The notes: generated by a model from the letters alone, not told the origin. Counted from the first letter of the stretch, positions 1 to 8,400 are shown. The stretch is 64,000 bases of DNA from Brevibacterium sp. CCUG 69071 (GCF_021023135.1 NZ_PGFV01000002.1:124001-188000); one strand, 5' to 3'. Program-made: numbers and translations.

Positions 1-813
1 ATCTTCTTCGTGAAGTTCCCGCGCGGCTCCTTCGGCCGCATCCTCCTCATCGGCGTCTTCATGTCTGCCGGACAGTTCGGCCTGCTCTATACGTCCATGT
101 ATCTCGGTCTGCCACCCGGGCTGACCTCGATCGTTATTCAGATCCAAGCGGCCTTCACCGTCCTCGTCGCGGCGCTCGCCCTGCGCGAGATCCCGGCCCG
201 CCGCCAGGTCATCGGCATCCTCATCGGTCTCGCCGGCCTGTGCGTGATCGGGGCGAGCCTGCAGGCCGACGTCTCGGTCCTCGCCTTCGTCGTGGCCCTC
301 GGCGCCGCCCTGTCCTGGGCCATCGGCAACGTCATCGCCCGCGGGGTCAAGGAAGGCACGAACGGAGTGCAGATGACCGTGTGGTCGGCGATCGTCGTCC
401 CCATCCCGATGCTCGCCCTCGCCACCGTGATCAACGGCCCCGCCGAGGTGGCCCATGCGATCACGCATCCCACCTGGGGCGTCGTCGCCTCGATCGTCTA
501 CACCGCCGGCTTGGCCTCGCTCGTGGGGTACGTCATCTGGAACTCGCTGCTCGCCCGGTTCCCCGCCTCGCAGGTGGCGCCGTTCTCCCTGCTGGTGCCC
601 GTGGTCGGGGTGCTCTCGGCGTGGCTCGTCCTCGGTGACCGGCCCACCATGCCCGAACTCATCGGCGGGGTGCTCCTGCTCTTCGGCGTCGCCGTCACGA
701 CCGGGGTGCTGAAGACGATCGCCCGCAGCCTCCGCGGGGGAGCACGCAGGAGACGACGCAAGGTCGTGGTCAGCGAAAGGCCCGACGTCGCAGCTGCGAC
801 GTCGGGCCGGTGA
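1..813 (+). CDS. EamA/DMT-family transporter, 5' truncated by the window
   Basis: The reading frame is open from base 1 (I-F-F-V-K-F-P...), so the start lies outside the window; about 270 residues are visible. The protein is a chain of hydrophobic helices with the DMT pattern: a helix running into LGLPPGLTSIVIQIQAAFTV, then a second EamA half with SWAIGNVIARG and SLVGYVIWNSLLARFPASQVAPFSLLVPVVGVL. Known members export amino acids or other metabolites across the inner membrane; the substrate here cannot be read from sequence. The C-terminus is a cytosolic basic tail (GGARRRRRK) whose last residues are encoded by a palindrome that doubles as the terminator. Confidence 0.85.
   Translation: MFFVKFPRGSFGRILLIGVFMSAGQFGLLYTSMYLGLPPGLTSIVIQIQAAFTVLVAALALREIPARRQVIGILIGLAGLCVIGASLQADVSVLAFVVALGAALSWAIGNVIARGVKEGTNGVQMTVWSAIVVPIPMLALATVINGPAEVAHAITHPTWGVVASIVYTAGLASLVGYVIWNSLLARFPASQVAPFSLLVPVVGVLSAWLVLGDRPTMPELIGGVLLLFGVAVTTGVLKTIARSLRGGARRRRRKVVVSERPDVAAATSGR
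779..808. terminator. Perfect 30-bp palindrome overlapping the 3' end of the EamA coding sequence
   Basis: Two 15-bp arms (779-793 and 794-808) are exact reverse complements with no spacer. The hairpin lies inside the coding sequence and encodes the last residues before the TGA at 811-813. It probably ends transcription of the EamA gene; no T tract follows. Confidence 0.5.
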
Positions 814-839
814 GCTCAACTCGATTCCTCACGGAGACC

Positions 840-857
840 GCCCGGCAGATGCCGGGC
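840..857 (-). terminator. Short hairpin after phoU
   Basis: Arms GCCCGGCA (840-847) and TGCCGGGC (850-857) sit 20 nt past the phoU stop on the minus strand. A GC-rich stem without a T tract, a plausible weak terminator. Confidence 0.4.
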
Positions 858-876
858 AGTCCCGCGAGGAGCGGAA

Positions 877-1539
877 TCACTTCTTCGACAGGTAGGGCTC
901 CCAGTTGCCGGTGAGCAGGTATTCGACCTTCTGGGACACCGACACGGCGTGATCGCCGAAACGCTCGTAGTAACGCGAGAGCAGTGTGACATCGGCGATG
1001 TGGCGCGGGGCGAGGCTGCCGGCAGGAGCCTCGGCGAGCTTGGCGAAGACGCTCAGGTGCAGTTCGTCGAGCTCCTCGTCGATCGCATTGATCGTGGGCA
1101 CCGCGGACAGGCCGGGGTTCGAGAGCAGGCTCTGCGTCGCCTCGGCGATCTTCTCTCCTGATTCGCCCATCCGGGTGAAGGTGTCCGCGAAGGGCTCGGG
1201 GATCGCGGACTCGGGGTAGCGGATCCGCACCTGCTGGGCGATGTGGCGGGCCAGGTCGCCCATCCGCTCGAGGGAGGCCGACATCCGCAGCGAACCGATG
1301 ACGGCTCGCAGATCGGCGGCGACGGGGGCCTGCAGGGCGAGCATTTCGGCTGCCTGCTGGTCGAGGGCGTACTGCATGTTGTCGATGGTGGCGTCGGCCT
1401 CGATGACCTTCTCGGCCGAATCCAGGTCATTGTTGCGCAGGGACTGATTGGCAACCTGGATGGCCTCGAGCACCTTTGTTGACATGTCGACCAGCTGCGT
1501 GGCCAGTTCGTCCAGTTCGTTTCTGAAGACTTCGCGCAT
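877..1539 (-). CDS. phoU: PhoU phosphate-signalling regulator
   Basis: A 220-aa all-helical protein starting MREVFRNELDELATQLVDM, the usual PhoU length. Two three-helix PhoU repeats are seen, about residues 15-105 and 118-210, each with acidic metal-binding stretches (EADATIDNMQYALDQQ in the first, DELHLSVFAKLAEAP in the second). PhoU is known to couple the Pst phosphate transporter to the Pho histidine kinase and to hold it in the inactive state when phosphate is plentiful. The frame stays open upstream, but the ATG at 1539 fits family N-termini and has AAGGA nearby. It diverges from senX3-regX3 across 156 bp, which supports the phosphate role; no pst genes lie in the window. Confidence 0.93.
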   Translation of the reverse strand: MREVFRNELDELATQLVDMSTKVLEAIQVANQSLRNNDLDSAEKVIEADATIDNMQYALDQQAAEMLALQAPVAADLRAVIGSLRMSASLERMGDLARHIAQQVRIRYPESAIPEPFADTFTRMGESGEKIAEATQSLLSNPGLSAVPTINAIDEELDELHLSVFAKLAEAPAGSLAPRHIADVTLLSRYYERFGDHAVSVSQKVEYLLTGNWEPYLSKK

Positions 1540-1695
1540 TGACAGCGGTTCCTTAATCTCATGGGTGAGGGGGGAAGTGCCCACGTGCGGGCACACTGAC
1601 CACAGCTTCGCACCGGCGCATGAATGCCGTCTTTCGCGGAGGTGAATTCCTCGGCAAAACTCCCGGTCCGAGGTGAATTCGGTAGGTCCGGCAAG

Positions 1696-3156
1696 GTGAC
1701 TGCGCATAAGCTTGAGGTCGTGGATCTCTTGATTGTAGCGGTCCTGACCGGCATCGTCGGGCTGGGACTGGGCATAGCGGGCATTTTGGCGTTTCGTTTC
1801 AGCGAACGCTCCCGTGATGCTGCCGATCTGCATTCCGAGGACGATCTTCCCGAAGGCATCGCCGAGGTGCTCGCCGTTCTCTCGTCCGCCGCGATCGTCA
1901 TCGATGCCGGCGACGATGTCGTCAAGGCCTCCCCGGCCGCCTATACCTTCGGCCTGGTCAGAGGCCACTCACTGGCCTCCCCGCAGATGCTGTCGATGGT
2001 CGGCCGGGTTCGCGCCCGGGGTCTGATCGAAGAGATCGATCTCGAGCAGAAGCGGGAGGGATCCGATTCGATCCTCCGCTTCCTCCACGCCCGGATCGCG
2101 CCCTTGGGCACCTCCTTCGTCCTCGTCCTCTGCGACGACCAGACCGAGTCCAAACGCGTCGATGCCGTTCGCCGCGACTTCGTCGCCAACGTCTCCCATG
2201 AGCTCAAAACACCGATCGGGGCGATGGCCCTGCTCGCCGAGGCGGTCACCGACTTCTCCGACGATCCCGACGCCGTCGAACGATTCGGCGGTCGCATGCA
2301 GCGCGAGTCGAAGCGGCTGACCCAGCTGGTGCAGGAGATCATCGATCTCTCCCGGGTGCAGGACCATGCGGCACCGGCGACCACAGAGAAGATCTCCGCC
2401 GCCGAGGTGGTCGACGATGCCGCCGACCGTGCCCGCACGCGGGCGGAGGGCAAGAACATCCACATCGAGGTCTCGCCCCCGACGGACATGCTCATCGAGG
2501 GCAACTACGAACTTTTGGTCAATGCGGTGCGCAACCTCATCGACAACGCCATCAACTACTCTCCCGACGGCACCCGCGTCGGCGTCGGCGTCGATCTCGT
2601 CGACGAACGTGTCGAGATCTCGGTGGCCGACCAGGGCATCGGACTCTCGACGCAGGACACCGAGCGCGTCTTCGAACGCTTCTACCGAGTGGATCCGGCC
2701 CGCTCCCGGATCACCGGAGGCACCGGACTGGGGCTGAGCATCGTCAAGCACATCATCGCCACCCACGGCGGAGAGGTGCGGGTCTGGAGTCAGCTGGGCA
2801 AGGGCTCGACCTTCACGATCGTACTGCCGCTGGCCGGCGGTGCGTCCGAATACGAGGCGAGTTCCGAGGCGCCGGCGGGAGTGCTCATCGAACACTCCGC
2901 CGATGCCGATGCCGATGCCGCCGTCGACGAGGAGATCCCGGCGGGGCAGCGGTCGCCCGGGACCGCCTCGGCGGACGATGACGTCAACGACAATGATGTC
3001 GACGTCGATGACCATGCTGCTGTTCGCAACGATGATGTTCGCAGCGCATCCGAGGACGATCTCGGTGATAATGAAGAAGACGGCGACGCGGCCGAGGAGA
3101 CCGCGGAGCCCCAGGATCTGTCAACCGGAAGCGAACAAAGGAAACTCACGACGTGA
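1696..3156 (+). CDS. senX3: Phosphate-sensing histidine kinase SenX3
   Basis: The GTG at 1696 gives 486 aa beginning VTAHKLEVVDLLIV. One N-terminal membrane helix (about 8-30) is followed by a PAS-like region (about 50-140), then the H-box FVANVSHELKTPIGAM with the phospho-acceptor His168, and an HATPase domain with N-box NLIDNAINYSP, DQGIGL and GTGLGLSIVKHI. This is the SenX3/PhoR architecture: it phosphorylates RegX3 at low phosphate and is restrained by PhoU. The start overlaps nothing and the stop overlaps regX3 by 4 bp (GTGA). Odd feature: after the kinase core comes a tail of roughly 100 residues that is very rich in Asp and Glu (DADADAAVDEE, NDNDVDVDDH), which is not part of the family core. 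Confidence 0.92.
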   Translation: MTAHKLEVVDLLIVAVLTGIVGLGLGIAGILAFRFSERSRDAADLHSEDDLPEGIAEVLAVLSSAAIVIDAGDDVVKASPAAYTFGLVRGHSLASPQMLSMVGRVRARGLIEEIDLEQKREGSDSILRFLHARIAPLGTSFVLVLCDDQTESKRVDAVRRDFVANVSHELKTPIGAMALLAEAVTDFSDDPDAVERFGGRMQRESKRLTQLVQEIIDLSRVQDHAAPATTEKISAAEVVDDAADRARTRAEGKNIHIEVSPPTDMLIEGNYELLVNAVRNLIDNAINYSPDGTRVGVGVDLVDERVEISVADQGIGLSTQDTERVFERFYRVDPARSRITGGTGLGLSIVKHIIATHGGEVRVWSQLGKGSTFTIVLPLAGGASEYEASSEAPAGVLIEHSADADADAAVDEEIPAGQRSPGTASADDDVNDNDVDVDDHAAVRNDDVRSASEDDLGDNEEDGDAAEETAEPQDLSTGSEQRKLTT

Positions 3157-3836
3157 CTCGAATTCTTCTTGTCGAGGACGAGGACTCGTTCTCGGACCCC
3201 CTGTCCTACCTGCTCGGGAAGGAAGGGTACGAGGTGACGGTCGCCGAGGACGGTGTGAAGGCTCTCGCGGAATTCGACCGCAATGGTGCCGATCTGGTCC
3301 TGCTCGATCTCATGCTGCCCGGGGTCTCGGGCACGGAAGTCTGCCGCGAACTGCGGTCGAAGTCGAACGTGCCGATCATCATGCTCACGGCCAAGGACTC
3401 GGAGATCGACAAGGTGGTCGGGCTGGAGCTCGGCGCCGATGACTATGTGACCAAGCCGTACTCCTCACGTGAGCTGCTGGCGCGTGTGCGGGCGGTGCTG
3501 CGTCGCAATGTTGAGTCCGAGAGCTACGATGACGAATCGGTCCTCGAAGCCGGCGGTGTCCGCATCGATGTGGAACGCCACGTGGTCTCCGTCCGCGGCG
3601 AAGAGCTGTCGATGCCGCTCAAGGAGTTCGAACTGCTCGAGATCCTCGTCCGCAACTCCGGGCGCGTGATGACCCGCGGCCAGCTCATCGACCGGATCTG
3701 GGGCGAAGACTACGTGGGGGATACGAAGACCCTCGACGTCCACGTCAAGAGGCTGCGCGCAAAGGTCGAGCAGAACCCCTCGGAGCCGCGCCTGCTGACC
3801 ACGGTCCGCGGCCTCGGGTACAAATTCGAGGCCTGA
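3153..3836 (+). CDS. regX3: OmpR-family response regulator RegX3
   Basis: 227 aa. An N-terminal receiver domain (LLVEDEDSFSDPLSYLL) has phospho-acceptor Asp52 in LVLLDLMLPG and the conserved Lys in YVTKPYSSREL. The C-terminal winged-helix DNA-binding domain (about 128-226) carries LKEFELLEILVRNSGRV and ends LLTTVRGLGYKFEA. The GTG start overlaps the senX3 stop by 4 bp, so the two are translationally coupled. RegX3 is the known activator of the phosphate-starvation regulon in actinobacteria. Confidence 0.94.
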   Translation: MTRILLVEDEDSFSDPLSYLLGKEGYEVTVAEDGVKALAEFDRNGADLVLLDLMLPGVSGTEVCRELRSKSNVPIIMLTAKDSEIDKVVGLELGADDYVTKPYSSRELLARVRAVLRRNVESESYDDESVLEAGGVRIDVERHVVSVRGEELSMPLKEFELLEILVRNSGRVMTRGQLIDRIWGEDYVGDTKTLDVHVKRLRAKVEQNPSEPRLLTTVRGLGYKFEA

Positions 3837-3915
3837 CCCGGACTCGGGGCCCGGTCAGGGAAGAAGCCCGACTTGAGGTCGGTCCCGATCAGGGACGAGG
3901 GCAATCAGACCAGAG

Positions 3916-3960
3916 ACACTGAAGGAGCCGCACACGAAATGTGTGCGGCTCCTTCAGTGT
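3916..3960. terminator. Bidirectional terminator between regX3 and the lipoprotein gene
   Basis: A perfect 20-bp inverted repeat (3916-3935 and 3941-3960) with a 5-nt GAAAT loop lies between two convergent genes. Confidence 0.85.
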
Positions 3961-3983
3961 GGGTGTTTCAGCTTTCGGCGGTC

Positions 3984-4589
3984 TCAGCCTTCGGCGGCAG
4001 CGGTCGAGTCACCCGCAGGTTCGGTGGAATCGCCGGCCGGCTCGGTCGGATCAGCGGCCTGCTCGGTTGAGGTGGCGTCATCGCTGGGCACCTCGGAAGG
4101 CGACTCGGTGGGGACGTAGTTCTCGTAGTACGGCAGGGCGTCCGAGAGCACCTGGGCCTCGATGGTCTTCTCTTCGCCGCCGACGCTGACGGTGACATCG
4201 ATGAGATCGCCGGGCTTGGCATCGAGGTTCTTCAGCTCGATCGGCTTCTCGGTCGAGGAAGCCTGGCTCTCAGGATCCTGGACGAAGGTCTTACCGGCGT
4301 CGACGGTCTCACTCACGGTCTCGCCGGCGACGTCGATCGTCACCGAAGCGGACGAATCGCCCTTGTTGATGAGAGTGAAGAACAGCTGCGCAGGTCCGTC
4401 GCCGGACTTGTCCATGATCATCATGAGACCGCGAACCTCGACGTCACCGACTGTTCCCCAAGCGCCATCACCGGCGTTGTAGTGGTAGTCGGCCGTCTGA
4501 TGCGGCGACAGCAGGCTTGCACATCCGCTGACGGGGATAACGAGAGCGAGTGCGGCAACTGCGAGAGCCGCGCGGTTGTGCCGTTTCAT
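3984..4589 (-). CDS. Secreted lipoprotein of unknown function
   Basis: 201 aa. The N-terminus has a basic start (MKRHNR), a hydrophobic stretch and a lipobox V20-S-G-C23, so the mature protein should be lipid-anchored on the outside of the membrane. The middle (about 60-150) has alternating hydrophobic/charged segments like a beta-sandwich (LFFTLINKGDSSASVTIDVAGE). The C-terminal 45 residues are Ser/Thr/Pro/Glu-rich with repeated EPAGDST. ATG preceded by AAGGAG. The place between regX3 and carD suggests nothing specific about the job. No named family recognised. Confidence 0.8.
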   Translation of the reverse strand: MKRHNRAALAVAALALVIPVSGCASLLSPHQTADYHYNAGDGAWGTVGDVEVRGLMMIMDKSGDGPAQLFFTLINKGDSSASVTIDVAGETVSETVDAGKTFVQDPESQASSTEKPIELKNLDAKPGDLIDVTVSVGGEEKTIEAQVLSDALPYYENYVPTESPSEVPSDDATSTEQAADPTEPAGDSTEPAGDSTAAAEG

Positions 4590-4660
4590 TGTGCTCCTTG
4601 AAGTGGCAATACACGATCAGTCTGAATACTACCTGGTTTTTGACCCGCTGTAGAACTGAG

Positions 4661-4740
4661 GGTGGGCTTCTGCGGGACCAGGCGCGAGCTTCTGCCGGGG
4701 CGGGCGCGAGCTTCTGCGGACCCGGGCGCGGGCCTCGCGG
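4661..4740. repeat. Minisatellite A, about 22-bp unit, 3-4 copies
   Basis: Units at about 4661-4682, 4682-4703, 4704-4725 and a partial one at 4726-4740 share the core GCGCGAGCTTCTGC. It lies in the 470-bp gene-free gap 4590-5059 between the divergent lipoprotein and carD genes. No gene is supported in this gap: the open frames across it on both strands are a by-product of the repeats. Confidence 0.75.
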
Positions 4741-4794
4741 CAGACTTCGCAGATCCGTCGGTGATGATCCCGTCCCGTGCCCGAGACGCCCTTT

Positions 4795-4950
4795 GAATCG
4801 ACTGCTGAACTGACGGTTGATCTGACTGCTGATTCGACCGCTGATTCGACCTTCGGATCGACCGCTGATCTGAACGCAGATTCGACCGTCGATCTGACTG
4901 CTGATTCAACCGTGGATCTGACGCCTGTTTCGACCTTCAATTCGACCGTC
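4795..4950. repeat. Minisatellite B, 12-bp unit, about 13 copies
   Basis: Thirteen consecutive 12-mers follow the pattern GATYYGACYGCT with point variation, running 156 bp. Because the period is a multiple of three, frames on both strands stay open and encode 4-residue repeats (D-S-T-A on plus, E-S-A-V and R-S-T-V on minus). There is no start with a ribosome site, so I read it as non-coding. It ends 73 bp before the carD -10 box. Confidence 0.85.
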
Positions 4951-5023
4951 AGCTCGGGCCCGAGGTGCGGAGCCTAGCACGAAGATTCCGCTACCTGAAC
5001 GATTTCTGTGGCGCGCCTCATGG

Positions 5024-5029
5024 TAAACT
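5024..5029 (+). promoter_or_regulatory. Probable carD -10 box
   Basis: TAAACT lies 30 nt before the carD ATG, giving a predicted leader of about 24 nt that contains the AAAGGGG ribosome site. No clear -35 box. Confidence 0.5.
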
Positions 5030-5059
5030 GGAAGTCCGCGAAAGGGGTTTGAAGAGAAT

Positions 5060-5542
5060 ATGAGTTTCCAGGTCGGCGACACTGTTGTCTATCCACATCA
5101 CGGTGCAGCGACAATCCAAGAAATCAAGAAGCGAACCATAAAAGGTGAGGAGAAACTGTATCTCAAGCTCCAGGTCGCCCATGGTGATCTAGTGATCGAA
5201 GTTCCCGCTGACAACTGCGATCTCGTGGGCGTGAGGGACGTCGTCGGAGAAGAAGGCGTTGAGAAGGTCTTCAATGTTCTCCGAGCCGAATTCGTCGAAG
5301 AGCCGACCAACTGGTCCCGCCGATACAAGGCGAACCTTGAGAAGCTGCAGTCCGGTGACGTGATCAAGGTCGCCGAAGTGGTTCGTGACCTGTGGCGTCG
5401 CGAGCAGGACCGCGGCCTGTCGACCGGCGAGAAGCGCATGCTGTCGAAAGCCCGCCAGATCCTCGTCTCCGAACTCGCACTTGCCGAGAAGAAAGAGGAA
5501 TCTGAAGCCGAGGCGCTGCTGGACGAAGTCCTCGCGTCCTGA
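5060..5542 (+). CDS. carD: CarD-family RNA polymerase-binding transcription regulator
   Basis: 160 aa, the normal length. The N-terminal RNAP-interaction domain (about 1-58, [20 protein letters not shown]) has the Tudor-like CarD/TRCF pattern; the C-terminal helical DNA-binding domain includes [17 protein letters not shown] with Trp85, matching the tryptophan that wedges into the promoter bubble in mycobacterial CarD. CarD stabilises open complexes, notably at rRNA promoters. In many actinobacteria carD is followed by ispD, ispF and cysS; here cysS lies 7 kb away and ispDF are absent. Confidence 0.95.
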   Translation: MSFQVGDTVVYPHHGAATIQEIKKRTIKGEEKLYLKLQVAHGDLVIEVPADNCDLVGVRDVVGEEGVEKVFNVLRAEFVEEPTNWSRRYKANLEKLQSGDVIKVAEVVRDLWRREQDRGLSTGEKRMLSKARQILVSELALAEKKEESEAEALLDEVLAS

Positions 5543-5571
5543 GCCATCGGTCACACGGCATCTGAGCATCC

Positions 5572-5621
5572 AGCTCCTCGGGAGTCGCAACCACAATCGT
5601 GGTCGCGACTCCCGAGGAGCT
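5572..5621 (+). terminator. Terminator after carD
   Basis: A stem of about 23 bp with one mismatch (5572-5594 with about 5599-5621), followed by TTTT on the plus strand. A clear rho-independent terminator. Confidence 0.85.
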
Positions 5622-5683
5622 TTTCGTACGCGAACGAGCCGTAGTCCGGCCGACGCGAGCGACAGGATTGACGACGGAGTCAT

Positions 5684-6937
5684 ATGAGAATTCTCTTCCA
5701 GGGAGCCGGTGCCATCAGCATCGCTAGCGCTGCTCTCTTCACCGATCGACATGAGGTGGCGGTTGCCACCCGAGCCTCGATCCCGCGCCCGCAGGCGGCC
5801 TATCCGCGGCGGATCGGGTGGCTCGATCCGGGGCAGGCGCGCTCGGCGGGACCACAGTGGCGCTCAGGCACTGACCGTGGCAGAAGAGAGTCCCTCGCAT
5901 CGATCCCTGAGGTCGCAACCGCGGACGGTCTGCCGAAGGCCAACGGTCCTGGAACCGGGTGGACGGTCAGCGATGTGGCGAGCACGAGGCGGGTCACCGT
6001 CACCGGCTGGGACACACTCCTCGACGATGATCGACATGAAGCCACTACTCGGTCGCGAATGCGCGTACGGTGGGATCTCGTCGTCCTTACGACTCGGCCG
6101 GGAGATCTGGACGGGGCGGTCGCCTCGGCGATCAATGAGTTGGCACCGACGTTCATAGCGACGACGAGCCAGGTCGAGGGTGACCTCGACCGTACGCGCG
6201 AATTGTTCCCCGGCGCCGAGGTTGTCGTCTTCGGTCCGGCGTTCCTGTCCGAGCGTCTCGACCCCGGTGAAGATGGGCGCAGCGAAGACCGGCGTAGCGA
6301 AGACGGGCGCAGCGAAGACCTGCGCAGTGCAGAAGGGCTCGACGGAGCGGCAGCCACAACCGGGCGAGAGGTGAGGTACTGGGCTCCGGCCGGGGCACCG
6401 CGATTTCTCCTCGCCGGCAAGCTCGGATCCCTCGCCGGCGGACCTGGCGCCGCTGTGCGCAGGCTGTCGCGGGCGCTCGGCTCTCTCGTCCTGCCGGTGC
6501 CGCTGCCCGCACTCATCCGAACCCCAGCGGTCTTCATCCCCTTCGTGGCAGAGCTGAGCATCCGGGATGGCAGTTGGGCAGAGCTGAAATCACACCTGCG
6601 GAGGCCGAGCGCAGCGGCCAGCGAGGCCGTTCGCGCCGCGACCGGTCTGTGCGCACCGCGCTCGACACCGCTCGCACGAGTGATCATCGAGGCCGTGGAG
6701 AGGATTGTGCCGCTCGACGTCACCGAATATGCGGGACGTCATTTCGCGCGGCACAAAGGGCAGACCCTGGCGATGCTCGAAGGGTGGGAGCGGCAGCTCG
6801 CAGAACGAGCGGCATCCGGCGACAGGCCGGCCACAGCGGCCCTCGCCCTGGGGTCATTGGTTCGCGCGCTCGCTGTGAAACGCCGCAGCGGCACGGAGCG
6901 GATCAGACCGCTGCGCTGCGGGCCTGCCGACGGGTGA
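5684..6937 (+). CDS. Ketopantoate-reductase-like NAD(P)-binding protein
   Basis: 417 aa starting MRILFQGAGAISIASAALF. This resembles the GxGAxG dinucleotide motif of PanE/ApbA enzymes, but the third Gly is replaced by Ser. A second Rossmann-like stretch, WDLVVLTTRPGDLDGAVASA, corresponds to the DLVLVAVK segment of that family, but the catalytic Lys there is not evident. C-terminal helices (SEAVRAATGL, TEYAGRHFARHKGQ) could be the KPR C-terminal domain. Residues about 198-217 are a 5-residue repeat (GRSED) made by a DNA repeat. The 3' end overlaps the convergent permease gene by 35 bp. Function beyond NAD(P) binding is uncertain; it need not be the pantothenate enzyme. Confidence 0.6.
   Translation: MRILFQGAGAISIASAALFTDRHEVAVATRASIPRPQAAYPRRIGWLDPGQARSAGPQWRSGTDRGRRESLASIPEVATADGLPKANGPGTGWTVSDVASTRRVTVTGWDTLLDDDRHEATTRSRMRVRWDLVVLTTRPGDLDGAVASAINELAPTFIATTSQVEGDLDRTRELFPGAEVVVFGPAFLSERLDPGEDGRSEDRRSEDGRSEDLRSAEGLDGAAATTGREVRYWAPAGAPRFLLAGKLGSLAGGPGAAVRRLSRALGSLVLPVPLPALIRTPAVFIPFVAELSIRDGSWAELKSHLRRPSAAASEAVRAATGLCAPRSTPLARVIIEAVERIVPLDVTEYAGRHFARHKGQTLAMLEGWERQLAERAASGDRPATAALALGSLVRALAVKRRSGTERIRPLRCGPADG
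6275..6334. repeat. In-gene 15-bp tandem repeat, 4 copies
   Basis: Units at 6275, 6290, 6305 and 6320. The first and third are identical (GGGCGCAGCGAAGAC). Encodes GRSED-RRSED-GRSED-LRSAE inside the KPR-like protein. Confidence 0.85.
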
Positions 6938-8330
6938 CCACGAGGCCGATCGCATACAGCGCTGCAGTGAAGACGAGCGTGCCGATGATCTGGATCCGCA
7001 CGGATTCGACGGTCAGCCCGAGGATGATGATCACGGCGATCCCGGCCAAGGTGAGGTAGGACAGCCACGGGTAGCCCCACATCTTCAGCGGCAGACGATG
7101 ACCGCTCGCCTCGGCGCGGCGACGCAGGATGATCTGGGAGACCAGTGTGGCGACCCATGTGACGATGAGCGTCGACCCGACGACGTTGAGCAGGACCCCG
7201 AGCACCTCGGCGGCCCAGAAGTAGTTGAGTGCCACGGCCACGAACCCGAACGCCGAGGTGGCCAGGACCGCGGCCACCGGAACGCCGCGCTTGGTGGTCT
7301 TGCCCAAGCCCTTGGGCAGCATCGACCGCTGCGACATCGAGAACGCCATGCGGGAGGCGCCGTAGATGTTCGCGTTCATCGATGACAGCAGCGCGATGAC
7401 GATGACGGCGGCGAGCAGGGAGGCGACGAACGGCAGCCCCGCGGTGTCGAGGACGGCGACGAACGGGGACTCGCCGAGGCGGTCGTCCTTCCAGTCGAGG
7501 ACGAGGACGATGATGGCGACCGAACCGATGTAGAGGAACAGGATCCGCCACACGATCGTCTTGATCGCCTGGGTGACGCTGCGTTCGGGGTTCGAGGTCT
7601 CGGCCGCGGCGACCGCGACGATCTCGATGCCGCCGAAGGCGAAGGCCACGACGAGCAGGCCGGCCGCGATGCCGGGGATTCCGGTGGGCATGAACCCGTC
7701 GGAGAAGACCTCCGTCGGCGGAGTCGCCGGCGTCCATCCGAAGAGATAGGCGGCACCGAGGACGAGGAAGACCACGACGAAGGCGACCTTGAGCAGAGAG
7801 AACCAGAACTCGAACTCTCCGAAGCTGCCCGAGGTGGTGAGGTTGATGGCGGTGAAGACGATCATGATCGCCAAGGCGATGACCCACTGCGGGATCGACG
7901 GCACGTAGCTGGCGGCGATCTGCGCCGCCGCGGTGGCCTCGGCCGCGACGACGAGGCACAGCTGCACCCACCACAGGGCGCCGACGGCGAAGGCCGCGGC
8001 CGGGCCCATGGCCCGACCGGCATAGTGGGAGAAAGCCCCCGGATTCGGGTCGGCAGCGACCAGTTCGCCGAGGGCTCGCATGACGAAGATGACGATCAGC
8101 CCGGCGACGACATAGGAGACGAGCACCGCGGGACCGGCAGCCTGGACTCCGGCGCCGGAACCGACGAAGAGTCCGGCGCCGATCGCCGAACCGAGACTCA
8201 TCATCACCAGGTGGCGGGGCTTCATCCCCACCTTGAGTCCGGTGGCCCCCGTCACCGGGCTCGGTGAACTCGGGGCCGAAGCATCGGAATCGGAGGGCAC
8301 GGGCGGCTGCGGAGACGGTGTATCAGGCAC
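6903..8330 (-). CDS. Amino-acid permease, APC superfamily
   Basis: 475 aa with about 12 membrane helices. After a 30-residue Pro/Ser-rich N-terminus come KPRHLVMMSLGSAIGAGLFVGSG (helix 1 with the broken-helix G-S-A-I-G-A-G motif of the AAT group) and PAVLVSYVVAGLIVIFVMRALGEL (helix 2). FAFGGIEIVAVAAAETSNPERSV is the usual helix-6 region. Members import amino acids with protons; the specific substrate cannot be read. The GTG at 8330 has no ribosome site but sits 6 nt after a TAGACT -10 box, so the mRNA is probably leaderless. Confidence 0.9.
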   Translation of the reverse strand: MPDTPSPQPPVPSDSDASAPSSPSPVTGATGLKVGMKPRHLVMMSLGSAIGAGLFVGSGAGVQAAGPAVLVSYVVAGLIVIFVMRALGELVAADPNPGAFSHYAGRAMGPAAAFAVGALWWVQLCLVVAAEATAAAQIAASYVPSIPQWVIALAIMIVFTAINLTTSGSFGEFEFWFSLLKVAFVVVFLVLGAAYLFGWTPATPPTEVFSDGFMPTGIPGIAAGLLVVAFAFGGIEIVAVAAAETSNPERSVTQAIKTIVWRILFLYIGSVAIIVLVLDWKDDRLGESPFVAVLDTAGLPFVASLLAAVIVIALLSSMNANIYGASRMAFSMSQRSMLPKGLGKTTKRGVPVAAVLATSAFGFVAVALNYFWAAEVLGVLLNVVGSTLIVTWVATLVSQIILRRRAEASGHRLPLKMWGYPWLSYLTLAGIAVIIILGLTVESVRIQIIGTLVFTAALYAIGLVVTRRQARSAAV

Positions 8331-8336
8331 CAGAGC

Positions 8337-8342
8337 AGTCTA
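8337..8342 (-). promoter_or_regulatory. -10 box of the permease gene, leaderless
   Basis: TAGACT on the minus strand followed by 6 nt and the GTG start at 8330. Confidence 0.6.
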
Positions 8343-8400
8343 ACCGCGCGGCGTCGGAATCCGCGCCACCGGGTGCGAGGCGCCGGCCAAGGGATGGAGA

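Noticed and set aside
1539..1968. Longer PhoU start giving 363 aa
   Set aside because: The upstream residues are not PhoU-like and would cover the senX3 promoter and start.
4795..4950. CRISPR array
   Set aside because: Units are 12 bp without spacers, and no cas genes are present.
4586..4977. Repeat-encoded proteins on both strands upstream of carD
   Set aside because: The open frames result from a 12-bp period; no start with ribosome site, and three frames give equally repetitive protein.
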